64,000 bases of DNA from Tetrapyrgos nigripes (Eukaryota; Basidiomycota; Agaricomycetes; Agaricales; Campanellaceae). This document shows positions 1 through 10,691 of the stretch, one piece after another. The notes under the pieces are model-generated. The model saw nothing but the letters and a program-made list of their open reading frames with translations. It did no database searches and had not been told where the DNA came from. The stretch spans positions 53,032 to 117,031 of the forward strand of contig JAACJM010000254.1 of NCBI GenBank assembly GCA_013368315.1, given 5' to 3'. Each line of letters starts with the position of its first letter. Within the stretch, counting starts at the first letter, position 1. The position numbers and the translations under genes were made by a program.

Positions 1-2
1 AC

Positions 3-194
3 CAGGCTGCATCTATTGCGCGAAACCGTACACTCTCTTCGACGAAAAAGGTACCCGTTGCGTCGCGGAGCCTTTTGAAGTGTGTTAAATATGAAGACAG
101 TTCTGACGAAGAAGATGTTTGTGAGCACCAGCAAGTGCGCAGAGATATGGCCCGACTCAGACTTGATGAGTGCGACGATAGAAGACCCCAGTAG
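3..194 (+). CDS. 3' end of an unrecognised gene
   Basis: An open frame runs in from the window edge and stops at TAG 192-194. The last 35 residues are strongly charged (SSDEED, then RRDMARLRLDECDDRRP), which looks like a real hydrophilic C-terminus rather than chance sequence. No domain is recognisable and the start lies outside the window. It could instead be the tail of another decayed transposon gene, since everything around it is repetitive. Confidence 0.35.
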   Translation, partial: QAASIARNRTLSSTKKVPVASRSLLKCVKYEDSSDEEDVCEHQQVRRDMARLRLDECDDRRPQ

Positions 195-406
195 CCACAG
201 CATAGAATCACAGTACATAATTACATTGTCGAAGTTTTTGGAATTACATCATTGATTATGTTTGCCACATGACAACTTCAAAAATTTTTTTGAGTGACGC
301 AGATTGGCCTGACCACAACCCTCATGATACACCGATGCTGTGGGTGATAATCATGGGCAAATCTATCAAAAAAACTTTACACACATCACACTCATGTCAA
401 AATACG

Positions 407-675
407 CTTCTCCTCCATTCCTTCAGGCGCGTTCTCCTGATTCGGTTACAATCACATAGGGAGACGATAGACCCTATCTGCGCTTAGTGAAAATTCTTTG
501 TCACTTATCCAACCCATGTCATCAGGCCCTGGCCATCAAGCTTCTTCCTCCATTCCTTCAGGCGCGTTATACTGATTTGGTTACAATCACATAGGGAGAC
601 AATTGACCCTATCTACGCTTAGTGAAAATTTTTTGTCACTTATTCATCCCATGTCATCGGGCCCTGGCCATCAAG
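407..675. repeat. 134-bp tandem duplication
   Basis: Two head-to-tail copies (407-540 and 541-675) begin with CTTC(T)TCCTCCATTCCTTCAG and end with GGCCCTGGCCATCAAG, with a handful of substitutions between them. The downstream junction touches the C-terminal codons of the minus-strand pseudogene, so the duplication may have copied that gene's 3' end. Bases 195-406 upstream show no gene or repeat I can recognise. Confidence 0.8.
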
Positions 676-990
676 CTTCTCTTCTTGGAATGGAGACACC
701 TCCTTTCTGATCACGCATACTAGAAGCTCTCTCATATCAGAGCGGGCTTCAAATTCTTGGGAACATATGGAGTGTACAAATCCCGACAGATTTCTCGGGG
801 ATTTTCTACATTCCAGTGTCGTTTCCAATTCATTCTCAATTTGCGTGTTGGTCGCTCACTAAAAGTTGACTAACGTCAACCAGCTGTGGAATAGTACACG
901 CACAATTTCCATCTTTGTAGGTCAATGTGATGGTTGCAATGATGAGGTTCTCACTCCTCTCGATCTCAGTTTTTATTCTTGCATCCGCAT
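637..990 (-). pseudogene. decayed minus-strand gene fragment, unknown product
   Basis: On the minus strand a readable stretch (ERSENLIIATITLTYKDGN, then QLLVSDQHAN) runs to about 838 and continues one base out of frame as ENELETTLECRKSPRNLSG to the end ...GQGPMTWDE-stop. The join needs a one-base shift near 838, and no start codon or splice site explains it, so I read it as a decayed fragment. The family is not recognised. Confidence 0.35.
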
Positions 991-1036
991 AAATACTAAA
1001 ACTGTCTCTGTGCTTTCCTCAGCACCTCCCTAACTC

Positions 1037-1849
1037 ATGTCTCATACGCCAAAGGCTGCCAAGAAACCTTGTCCTGAGAGTTTCGACGTCCCCGACTCGG
1101 AAGACGATGCTCGCACTCCTCGCCGTTCACCACGAAAGTAAGTCTTAGCCTGGATGTTAGGGTCTATTATACTCATGCGGAACTCTAGGCGATTGAGAGC
1201 ACTGTCTTCCCTCCCGACACCAGTCCCAGCCACCCCAAAACGGGCGCGAGCAGCGACTAAGCCTCCCGACGCTCCGAAACGAGGAAAAAGGTAATAGCTA
1301 ATTTTTCTCATTCGCTACTGTGGTTTGTTTAATGTCTCTTATAGCCATGCGAAAGCTTCTGTCGAGGCTACTACCCAGTACGACATTTCAGGTATCCGCA
1401 GGCCGTGCCGTTCATTGATCCCAAACCTGTTAATGTAGGCCTCTCTCAAACCTTTCAGTCACGCCAACATTGTATGTACTGGAATGTACATGATCAACTC
1501 TCGACTAACCAGTATTGATTTTTCTAGACTTGCCCAACACCTGCCTCCTAGATTTGGTCCGAGGTAAGTACTATTTGCTACTCCTTTCAAGCCTGTTTCT
1601 TAGTCTGCTTGACGGTTTCTCTACAGCGTAATGGACGGGTAAGTGCAGGCTTCACGACTCGCTATGCTACTAGGCTTATACTCTCAGTCTAAACTACAGT
1701 TACCCGGACTTGTCTCCAGCATTCCAGTATGCCCCACCCAGCTACAACGGATTGTGCGTATGATTGATATATTTTCTAGTTTGATCTCATCGCAACTTAG
1801 CGTACCGTATACCTATACTTTCACTGCCGACACTGCTCATGCTCCTCTC
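1037..1849 (+). pseudogene. gene X, 5' part, interrupted by element 1
   Basis: The model starts at ATG 1037 (MSHTPKAAKK). Exon 1 ends at 1137 and exon 2 is 1189-1290 (basic, KRARAATKPPDAPKRGK). Several short exons follow with good GT-AG borders: the exon encoding SHAKASVEATTQYDIS starts at 1345, and the last one reads SYPDLSPAFQYAPPSYNG then SVPYTYTFTADTAHAPL up to base 1849. There element 1 begins, and the same frame resumes after it at 8233. The N-terminus is Ser/Pro/Lys rich. No domain is recognised. It may be a host gene or a gene of an older mobile element. Confidence 0.55.
1844..1849. repeat. target site duplication of element 1, left copy
   Basis: CCTCTC stands directly before the left terminus TATGAGCC and again directly after the right terminus at 8227-8232. 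Removing one copy plus the element restores an open coding frame, which supports a genuine insertion footprint. Confidence 0.85.
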
Positions 1850-1982
1850 TATGAGCCGCCGATTGGGAAAGTATTTAATTATACCTTCGCGCACAATGTC
1901 CGACCTTCGCACGGAATACTTGACCTTCGCACAGAATACTTGACCTTCGCGCATAATGCATGACCTTCGCACACATTGATGT
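1850..1982 (+). repeat. element 1 left terminal inverted repeat with 20-bp tandem units
   Basis: After the outer 33 bp, ACCTTCGC recurs at 1883, 1903, 1923, 1943 and 1963, an exact 20-bp period, with a weaker sixth copy at 1986. Such subterminal arrays usually bind the transposase; that role is inference here. Confidence 0.9.
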
Positions 1983-2331
1983 CTGACCTTTGCGTTGATG
2001 TTAGACTTGCATATTTGAATATCTATACTTATTCTCTCTAGATTTGAGGGCTAAAAGCCCGTTCCAGCTGTATTCAGCGTTGATTCAGCCAACCCTAACC
2101 AAGTGAACACTCGATATAGATTGCTGATAGATTGCTGAAAGATGCGGCAAAGAATATTTGGAGGATTTAGATAAGTGATGGTGTAAGTACGTTGAGTAGA
2201 TATACTAGTAACAGAGTCTGTGAATTAATGAGGCATTAAGATGAATGATAATTAGAAAGAGACCATGTAAGTAAACGAGTGCAAGGAGTGGCTAGATATA
2301 GTGAACGAAAATTAATAGTGTGAACTAGAGA

Positions 2332-4116
2332 CTAAAATACGAGAGTCCAGTATGAAATTACCAAGAATACCAAGTCAAGCTCGGACCAAAGCCAGTCATT
2401 TGCGGAAGACCAGACATGTTGGGAATGCTGTTCCATCTGAGGGTCATGCTGATAGACGTCGTCAGCCGCCTCGCTCGCTGAATTGACCTCATCAGGCAGA
2501 TCAGGGGCTGTGTTGTCAGGAACGGCCTCACTCAGGCTCTTACCGTCGTCGTCATCAACTTCGATGACATCTATAAGTAAAGGCAACAGCGATCAGTAAC
2601 AATCTGAGGAATATAGATTTGCAACCTACCATTATTGGATTGACGTGATGTTGAATTGGGTTCTGCATCACTGTCCAAGCTAGTAGCAGTGCTGAGACGT
2701 GCTGAAGCTATGGGGAGATCCTTGTCAGCGTCTATGGTCTCAAAGGAAAGTGGCTGGGGACCTACCACGTGTCAAACGACGACGCTTTGTTGGTCGCTCT
2801 GACTCTACTTCAGCATTCTCACCCTCCTCATCGCTAACAGCATGATAGCGGCGCTTCTTGATTGGTATGAGGGCTTGGGTGTTGGGATCGTCGGAATCTT
2901 CAATACTGCCGCCATCACAAGACTCATCACCACTAGCTTCTTCATCGCCAGAGTCGCTGAAGTCGTCATCGCCGGATTGGGAGTTGTCTCCAAGCTTCCA
3001 CGAGCTCAAGATCTTCTTAGGGATAGGTGATATCGTTGCTGGAAAAAAAAAAATGGTGTTAAAATAGTGAATTAACGACAATAGCATGCAGACTATAATA
3101 ATGACTCACCAATCACAAGAACACTGTCAATAAATGCCTCACGCGAGGTCCGACTACGCTCATGAACATCCTTGCCGGTCAAATCACCGTCGTCAGGCAT
3201 AATGACAAATTCTCCCTTGTTGCGTGTGCAGACAAAGAAGGATGGGGTCTCTCCAGTAGTCTCGAGGTAGGTGAATACATCAGGAAAGTGTTCCTCGTAA
3301 GTGGCAAGAAGCTCGTCTTGCTGCATGTCCTTGCGAAAGCCAAAGCCGTCGTGACTTGTCTTGACGAGACCACGTCGTGTTAAGGCAGCGAGAGAAGCCT
3401 TGGAGGGCGTCTTGCGCCATACAACATCAGACACCATCGTTGATGGCCGAATAAGCGGGTGGCGATCCCGATGAGTCTTTGATGCCTGTATAAGAGAAAT
3501 ATATCAGCGAAAGCAGCTTTAAAAACTACAAAATCTGAGACATGCCTTCACAAGGCCCACAGGTATCGTCATGAGTGTCCTGACCTTGAATTGGTTGAAA
3601 CGGGGTGCTTTAGCCTTGAGAAAGAATGAGAGATGTTAGGTATGTGTTCTTTGTAGTCAGTGTTAAACTCACAGGGGTTGTGGACGTGGATTTCTTTGAA
3701 GGCCCTTGCTGCTTCGAGCCACTGCTCCGAGTCTTGCCCTTGAGCCCTTTACTTGTCTCTTTAATGGCAGTTGCAAGCATTTCGTTGTCATTGGTGGTCG
3801 AGACCGGTGGGGTTGAGCTGACGAGGAGATCAACCATCTCACGATGGGAACGGCCGTTGAGATGGCAAAAAGCCTCCATGCTAGGTCCAGCAGTAGGTAC
3901 ATCATCGTCGGAGTCTTCAATCAGATCTGCAACAGATTGGGATGTTGGGTTGTCGTGTTGGATGCGCAGGATGGAGGGGACTTCTTCTTCAGATGTAGAA
4001 TCTGCAGCTTGGTGGCGTGAAGAACCTGGCAAATGTGAAGTGGTAGGGCGTCGTGTTCAAGGTTTCCGATGGTTGGTGTTTCGAGGTTTATTGGTTTTCT
4101 TTCGTCGTTTGTACAT
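2332..4116 (-). CDS. element 1 gene A: charged, probably nuclear protein (unknown family)
   Basis: A multi-exon minus-strand gene. ATG at 4116 opens MYKRRKKTNKPRN, a strongly basic N-terminus. A TGA at 4057-4059 then interrupts an otherwise open frame that continues RRPTTSHLPGSS and runs to about 3670. Further exons follow: AKAPRFNQFKVRTLMT, then TMVSDVVWRKTPSKASLAAL through FTYLETTGETPSFF (about 3440-3110), an acidic exon (SDSGDEEASGDESCDGGS) with basic clusters KKRRY and PTKRRR (about 3030-2766), and a last exon ending ...ISYWTLVF-stop at 2332. The acidic and basic patches suggest a nuclear, DNA- or chromatin-associated role, but no family is recognised. The TGA may be a CGA-to-TGA mutation, or the true start may be elsewhere. 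Confidence 0.55.
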
Positions 4117-4338
4117 GAAAGGAACGTGATGGTGGTTGAGAAAAGAAATGCGACCGTGTCAGACCACAAATCAGGTCGCTCAAGTTCCGTCCGTTACTCT
4201 TCACATTTTGAGCTTCTTTCAATATAATGTGATGTGATATTCCGCTTCAAATGTCCAATAGAAAGTTCTATTATTAGCAAGCTCTCATCGAGAATATTCT
4301 AGCAAGTACAACTACTACAAAGAATGCAGGGGGCGACA

Positions 4339-5434
4339 CTATGTTGCAGAAGAGATAGGTACTGTCATTGGGCCCCTAGGAAGCAAGGAAAGAACTCGGT
4401 TACACGCAGCTTCTTTGGTCTCCTTATCCAAATCAAACTTTCCGGAATTGATGATGCGAATGATCACAGCATCCTTGCACCCTTCCGTCACTCCAGGAAA
4501 CGTCATCTCCTTGATCATCTGAAGACCCTTTGCAAAGGTAGGATCATTGGGGAATGGTCGAAGAAAAACCGGCGAAAATTTCGTCAGCCAACCTTCATGC
4601 CAAGCCTTGTTACACCGAGAATCTACGTGTTTGGGCCTGAAAAAGGGACAGAGAACATCGCCCTGAAGCAATGATGGAGGCGTTGAAGCCATCAGCTCAC
4701 GCTCCTGAGAAATGCGCACATGAGCCTCAACAATAATGGAATAGACGATGGGAAGCTGATATGTGCTTTCTTTTTCTTCCTCCGAGTAAAAATTCATCGG
4801 AATCCCAATAAGCTGAGGAACAAAACGCTGAATCCAACAGGGAACACCCTCCTGGCAAGCTAGCAGGACTTTTTCCCATTTGTTAAGCTGGTGATAGTCG
4901 GAAAGTTGTTCAACTGCATGCTCCATTCCGCCCAATGACACAAACTGATTGGAAATCTTGAGGAGTCCAACGTAATAAGGGATATAATCCTCCGATCTGG
5001 CCTCCAGTTTCTTCCAGCCTCTGAGAAAAATCAGCATCAACGAGGACACAATAAAAAGGAAGGGATACAAACACTTTCTTGATGTAATCCAAGAATGGAT
5101 AAAACTGCTCCTTCTTGACAGTCGGCCCCATGTAAACAGGATCGTCGAAAGTGCCTTTAGCAGCTGATGGCAGTGAGAAAAGATCTTGAAATCCCTCCGA
5201 GACATCCGTGACACGACTTAGATTCAGACTAACCACCTCGTCCTCAACCTATGCATGTACAAAGAAACTGCACGTTCAACACATATTAGACTCAAATTGA
5301 ATTCAAGTGCTTACTCGAATACATATGTTCCGATTCTGGTCACAGTATTGGTGATTTACTTTGAATCCTTGAGAAGTTACGAATGGATAGTGGTCAGATG
5401 AAAGTAGGTTGTCACCAAGTGGAGTCGGAATCAT
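4339..5434 (-). CDS. element 1 gene B: BTB/POZ-domain protein
   Basis: The ATG at 5434 opens MIPTPLGDNLLSSDHYPF. After DQNRNICIR an intron with donor GTAAGC leads into VEDEVVSLNLSRVTD, FQDLFSLPSAAKG and DDPVYMGPTVKKEQFYPFL, the pattern of the large basidiomycete BTB family (ligand strand, ...F.DLFSLP..., then the '..DPV.M......F..FL' helix). A short intron with donor GTTTGT near 5080 restores frame into EDYIPYYVGLLKISNQF and HAVEQLS, the usual helical tail. The C-terminal region contains HVDSRCNKAWHEGW. BTB domains mediate dimerisation and protein-protein contacts, often with Cullin-3 ligases or chromatin. Its job in a transposon is unknown. It is divergent from the integrase gene with about 110 bp between starts, so they probably share a promoter. 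Confidence 0.7.
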
Positions 5435-5543
5435 GATGTCTTGATGAGAGACTGGGGGCCGTTGACGGTGAGAGTTTACCACACAATTTATGTACCCATG
5501 ATCAGCACTTATGGTAAGCTCGTGCCTAACACATGTTTCCCTC
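5435..5543. promoter_or_regulatory. shared divergent promoter of BTB and integrase genes
   Basis: Only 109 bp separate the two start codons, which face away from each other. No clear TATA box is visible. The inference rests on geometry alone and on the same arrangement in element 2 (24003-24182). Confidence 0.4.
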
Positions 5544-7715
5544 ATGTCACTACCACCACTGCCGATTCCTCGTCATCGTTCAAGTCAACCCGCCAACGTT
5601 GTCCAGGCTGACCAGACTTTACGTGATATATACCGATCAGCAATTAGCGTGCTTTCACTGCCAAGTATCGATCCATGGCGCACTGAGTATCATCTGCAGA
5701 CCATTGCCCGTGATGCTGTTCCTTTACTCATCACAGTTGAAGATTCGTCTGGAAGTTCCGAGCTGAAGAAGTGGGTGTATGAATGTGCAGAGGAATTTGG
5801 AGCATTATGTATTAGGCTAGCAGAGGCTGGTGCTCAACCGTACGTTTCCTTACTGTAAAATACACTCAATTGTTACTTACTTCATCTTTACTGCCAGGGA
5901 CGAAGAAAATCCAAATATACATTTTATCAATCCTGTCACCACTGTTCGTACTGGAAAACGAGGCCAGCCTCGCAAGGTCATCGATCCATCGTATCTCTGT
6001 AAGGCCATGAATCCCAAACGTCGCATTCCCATCACAGTTCTTGCAAAGGCTTTGAAAGTCTCTACGAAAACAGTGACGTCATCTCTCAAGCAAAATAACA
6101 TCAACTACAAGCCTTCCAGAATCTCTGATCGACAATTGGACGATGTCGTCAAAACCTTTCAACAGAAAAAGCCACGTTCAGGGGAGCAATATCTGACTGG
6201 GTACTTGAGGCGAAGTGGTCTAAAGGTTCAGAGGCAAAGGATACGGGAGTCTGTGCGGCGTGTCGATAAACTAGGCCATGCGCTTCGCTTACAGCAAAAG
6301 CGGAAGATCGAGCGAGTACCCTACATGGTCTCTAGGCCAAATGCTCTTTGGCATATTGATGGCCATCACAAGCTGATTCTCTGGGGCATTGTGATTCATG
6401 GTTGTGTTGATGGATTCTCCAGAAAGGTAAGCCGATGTCTTTCAAGGCAGTTGTGATTTGATGACATGTTTTGAATTATGAGGTCACTGGGCTTCAAGCA
6501 AGTACTGATAATAGAGCATCCACTGTTCTCAGGATGTTTTCATGTGCTGTAAACAGGTACGGATGGCCATCACGTGTGAGAGGAGATCGAGGAGGAGAGA
6601 ACCGTGATGTATCAGTAGTGATGATTCTCCATCGTGGTCTTAGAAGGGGAAGTTTTATTTGGGGGTCATCAACTCACAACACTCGTATTGAAAGGCTTTG
6701 GGTTGAAGTTGGAACTCAGTTTGTTCGGGCATGGAGAGCATTCTTCTTCCGTCTAGAAAGGAGACATTACCTTGACAGAAAAAATCCCCATCATCTTTGG
6801 CTTCTGCAATTCTTGTTTCTTGACACTATAAATGATGACTGCAAGGAGTTCCAAAAGGACTGGAATGCCCATCCTATTTCAGATCTTGGTCATGGTAGAA
6901 GCCCTAATGTGAGCTGATTTTTATTACTGTCCTCATGCTACAAGTCTTGTCATAAATTTCAGGATCTCTTTTTTCTTGGCCAGCTAAGACATGGCATTTA
7001 CAAAGATGACTGTGAAGGGTGCTCTCCTGAAGAGATAGCCAGATCATATGGTGTCTATGGCACTCCTATACACCACCATGCACATCAAACAGGAGCTGGA
7101 CATTCATCAGATGAGGAGTCTGAATCAGAAAGTGATTGTGAAGGTGAATATTTACCACAAATTTCTGTATGTATTATGGAAATTAACTTGAGGTGTATCT
7201 GTCCAGAATGGTATGGAATAGACGATGAAACCAATTCAGGTAAGTAAACAATTTTGGATATGGTTCTTCTGTAATAAAATTTAATTTAGCTGATTCCTGG
7301 TATGGGATTGGAGGTGAAGCAGATGATGTAGAGGTACAGGCACAGTTTGAGTCTGGTCAGTCCAAATATATCTTTTTGATACATCTTACCTTACAAAATA
7401 TGTGATTTTGGTGCAGACAATGAATCATATCAGGCAGTTGATGCTCCTGATCATTCAAAACCTTTTGATCAAAAAAGGATGATGGTATTTACAAATGCAT
7501 TGGCCCAGATGTGGGAAGAAGGTCGTGTACCATCAGGATATGGTCTCTTGGAAGATGAATTGGGGGAGGATGGGTATCCTGGCCTCGAGACAATTTCAAC
7601 AGGACGAAGTGGCTCAAAAACACTGGATATTGTGCTACCTCATGTAATATGGAAGCCTCGGGCTGAGCTTTGGGTCACAGCGTTGTACTTGATGGACAGG
7701 CTTCTGGAAATGTAA
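5544..7715 (+). CDS. element 1 gene C: DDE integrase-core transposase, intact
   Basis: A seven-exon model (5544-5839, 5898-6426, 6483-6908, 6963-7143, 7207-7239, 7290-7355, 7417-7715) joins in frame to 609 residues with GT-AG borders throughout. The start MSLPPLPIPRHR leads into a helical N-terminal region, then a helix-turn-helix-like segment (ITVLAKALKVSTKTVTSSL). The catalytic core shows D in ALWHIDGHHKL, D in VRGDRGGEN and E in THNTRIERLW, with 34 residues between the second D and E. This is the basidiomycete 'integrase core domain' family, related to retroviral/IS481-type integrases. The C-terminal third is acidic (SSDEESESESDCE) and ends ...LYLMDRLLEM. It presumably cuts and joins the element ends. 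The absence of frameshifts suggests recent activity. Confidence 0.85.
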
Positions 7716-8093
7716 TTATATTATTCTAGTTTGTATCTAACAAGGTGTTGACACTAGTTAATTACTGAGGTATGAGACTGGCTATAAGAAATTGAATCTT
7801 AAAGATTAAGGTGAAATTGTCAGATCTTGTTCTTCAACTTGAGTGTGGGAATGACTGTGAACTCACCTTCAAGATACCCCTGAATCAGCAGTAGGCTTCC
7901 CTGAAGCCAAGCGTCATTTTTCTGATGAAGATAATACTCCAGGAAATACCAGAAAATAGTCTAGTAAGAGAAAAGCCAGCCACAACATGATACAAGACTC
8001 AGAGCGGCACATGCTGATATGAGCACAGCTTTCTGCATATATCAGGAACATATCTATTGGTAAGTCTAAAGGCAGGACACAGAATCAAATGTT
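7716..8093. other. element 1 right interior, no gene seen
   Basis: This is the 3' flank of the integrase gene up to the right inverted repeat. It is AT-rich with no open frame worth reporting. Confidence 0.5.
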
Positions 8094-8226
8094 GGACATT
8101 GTGCGCGAAGGTCAGGCATTATGCGCGAAGGTCAAGTATTATGTGCGAAGGTCAAGTATTATGCGCGAAGGTCGGACATTGTGCGCGAAGGTAGAATTTG
8201 AATACTTTCCCAGTCGGTGGCTCATA
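8094..8226 (-). repeat. element 1 right terminal inverted repeat with 20-bp tandem units
   Basis: GCGAAGGT recurs at 8105, 8125, 8145, 8165 and 8185 with an exact 20-bp period, mirroring the left end. The outer edge GTGGCTCATA is the inverse of TATGAGCCGC at 1850 with one mismatch. CCTCTC (8227-8232) follows as the second target-duplication copy. Confidence 0.9.
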
Positions 8227-10412
8227 CCTCTCGCTACTGATACCCCATCTTCGTCTTCTACTTTGCCCACTTCAAACGCCACTGAGGAGGATAATTTACG
8301 GTTCGTCTCTCTGTCTGCCTCGAAGATCATATAATGTGTTGATCGCATTTTAGAACTTTGAAATCTATGCAAGTCATGGCTCATGTTATGTGCTGATCAT
8401 GATGGCTCACGAGTCTTACAGTGTCAATGAAATTCGGAAACCAGATACACTGTTCTACGCGTTGTACGTGGTCCATTATCATTTATTACTGACCCGCTCA
8501 CCTCTTTGTCTCATATAGACAATGTCTTTACCACTTGTAAGTCACTTAGCTTATGCATTCCCTTGGCACAGGCTCTTAAGGCAATGTGAAATTCTCCAGT
8601 CTCGATGACGCTATCCCTAATCTCCCAGAACAAGCGCTGTGAGTCTGTCATGTACCCTATAACAAGTCTCTAGGAGCTCATTTTGCACTTTGCAGTCAAG
8701 CACTGCCTCTCGTCCCAAACTCGCTCACCGATAAAGTGACTATGTCTTTCGTTAAAGAGTTGTATGTCAGTATATCTTTTCCGAATTATTTTTACACTCA
8801 CTTCTATTTAGATTCCACACCGACCACGATCTGGATCTTATTTGGGAATCAGCGAAGTTGTTCTTAACCCGAGCACAGTTTGATGAGCTTGTGATGTACG
8901 TCTTGTTAAATACTCCTCTCTCGCTTTATCTCATATTTTAAGAACCAGCCGTCGTGTAAACACTTTGAAAGAACGCGTAGATAATCCTCAAGCTGCAAGC
9001 GGAGTGATAGTACCAACTGATTGCACGCCACTGTATGTTCCTCTGTAAAACCATATGTGATTACTATCTGAAAATTTTTTTGACAGCACCAGTACCGTTC
9101 TGGTCCCGGCGACATTCCCTGTGACTCCAGAGACACCGTCTCCATCGAAGTCTTCCAGTGCTCTTTCTAAAATGCCGTTGGTCACCACCCCAAACATGTC
9201 GCCATCCTCTCCATCAAACGTTCAGGTCGACGATCAGCAGCTTCCAAGATTGTCATTTGCTCAACGCTTAGCAAGACACAATATACCGCTGCCTGTTGCA
9301 AGAGATAACCAAACGTTGTCCACACCTGTGTAACAGCTTTGGATATATACTGATCATACGACAATTTGATAGTGCGTTGCCAAACGTCTGTCAAGTCACA
9401 AAGGCAAATTTGCAGGACGATCTGCTTTTGTGTGAAGGCTTTGACTACGGCTCCTTACCACCACTGATGTGCGTCATCCCCTATGATTGGTAGCTCAGTA
9501 CTAACGAATAAATCAGGGCGGGTAAGTTGATTTCTTGGTCATCAACCTTAGTCCGTAAAGGGAATCTCAAATTCTCTGAATGGGCCTGTACACTGCCCGA
9601 TTCCGTCTCAGTGGGGTGAGTACTTGCGTTATCCAGGCTGTTCAGCCACTAATACACTTTAGCTTTCTGATCACCTTTTTCAAATTCGATCGATACGAAA
9701 TTATGTCAACCTTGCTCGCATTAACCCTCGAGACCTTGCCGCCTTCTCTGGCCATTCACTCAACTCAATCTGAAATGTACTTTATGTCCGATCACCTCCA
9801 GAACCCGCTATCAGTTTATTCCCTATATCTGTAGAAGCATCCTCATTAGTAGGGTACGCACAGCTAAAGGGCAAGGATCTGAGAAGGTATCACAAGCTGG
9901 ACAGTATTCTTCATTCCCAGGATGCCGATCGTGCGATCGCAGTTATCAATATGGTACTTGGAGAGGGAAAGAATGAAATGGCAGCAGAAATTGTCTCAGA
10001 TGTGCTTTCCTTTTCCACTCGAGTGGAAAGCCCAAATCCTCCAGCTTGTAAGTTCGCTCACTTTTATTACATCCTCCGAGTTATCGCTAAGCATTTACTG
10101 TCATTTTTTTAGCATCCTCCCCCAGTGCAGATCGTGTGTATTCGGCGGCTACAGCAAGTTCTTCTACCGCAACCAGCTCTAATTCCTTCTCATTACCATT
10201 TGATGCATCAGGTTTGTGCCAAATTACATTGTAAATGGCTCAAGATTGACCTTCCCTTAGTTCCAGTCTATGACGCCACTCAAGCTGCAGAAAAGTTTGA
10301 TGTCAACTCAGACCTTCCCGCTATTGACACCATCTTACCACGCTGGAGCGGTGAGGTTCCACATGGATCCCTTGCCGTTGTCGGTTCCAGCATCTCTGCT
10401 TATATACTTTAA
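8227..10412 (+). pseudogene. gene X, continuation after element 1
   Basis: Coding resumes in the same frame as the exon ending at 1849: ATDTPSSSSTLPTSNATEED, then RF, an intron, and NFEIYASHGSCYVLIMMAHE. Many short exons follow: DDAIPNLPEQAL, LPLVPNSLTDKVTMSFVKEL, FHTDHDLDLIWESAKLFL, then a Ser/Pro-rich stretch to QTLSTP near 9330. Further exons are likely (NLQDDLLLCEGFDYGSLPPL, GNLKFSEWACTLPDSVSVG, DADRAIAVINMVLGEGKNEM, YDATQAAEKFDVNSDLPAID), with a last readable exon to TAA at 10410-10412. One intron (49 bp) shows TACTAAC before its acceptor near 9518. Function unknown. The many tiny exons make the model approximate. Confidence 0.5.
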
Positions 10413-10426
10413 TATTTTTGACCCAC

Positions 10427-10431
10427 AGATG
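10427..10431. repeat. target site duplication of gypsy element, left copy
   Basis: AGATG here and at 16697-16701, directly outside the LTR ends TGTAG and TTACA. Confidence 0.9.
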
Positions 10432-10689
10432 TGTAGTAGTTAACTCTCCTTATTCACTCTCCTCACTCTCCTTACTCACATCTCCACTTTCCTCTACACC
10501 TTAGACACTCCTCGACTCCTACTTCGACTCCTACGCTCCTTCCTGGTTCTATTTTCGTCATATTACTCCTTTTAGCATTAGTATTTATACTTAGACTTTT
10601 CGTAGTATTTTCCTCAGTCAAATCAACTCTTATTTTCTATCTAAAGTTGTCTTTAAGTCTACTTAAGGGATTATTCCAAGTCCCTTACA
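10432..10689 (+). repeat. 5' LTR of the gypsy element
   Basis: 258 bp with TG...CA ends. A TATA-like TATTTATA lies at 10582-10589, about 30 bp before the self-primer sequence at 10616, which would fit a transcription start at 10616. Confidence 0.9.
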
Positions 10690-10691
10690 GT

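Larger units (their letters stand above)
1850..8226. mobile_element. element 1: TIR transposon with integrase-core and BTB genes
   Basis: This 6377-bp element is bounded by inverted repeats (1850-1982 and 8094-8226) with outer ends TATGAGCC and GGCTCATA and flanked by the 6-bp duplication CCTCTC. It holds three genes: a minus-strand acidic/basic protein (2332-4116), a minus-strand BTB protein (4339-5434) and a plus-strand DDE integrase (5544-7715) that appears intact. The BTB and integrase start codons are about 110 bp apart, facing outward. A 6-bp duplication fits a retroviral-type integrase mechanism, as in Polintons and retroviruses. The element is not a retroelement (no RT, no LTR). Assignment to Ginger, Polinton or another named group cannot be made from this sequence alone. 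Confidence 0.85.

Noticed and set aside
1883..1993. 20-bp tandem repeats considered as a CRISPR array
   Set aside because: Units are contiguous with no unique spacers and are mirrored at the other end of a transposon in a eukaryotic genome.
3626..4129. 167-residue plus-strand frame
   Set aside because: Antisense to gene A of element 1, whose protein-like exons and splice sites on the minus strand explain the openness.
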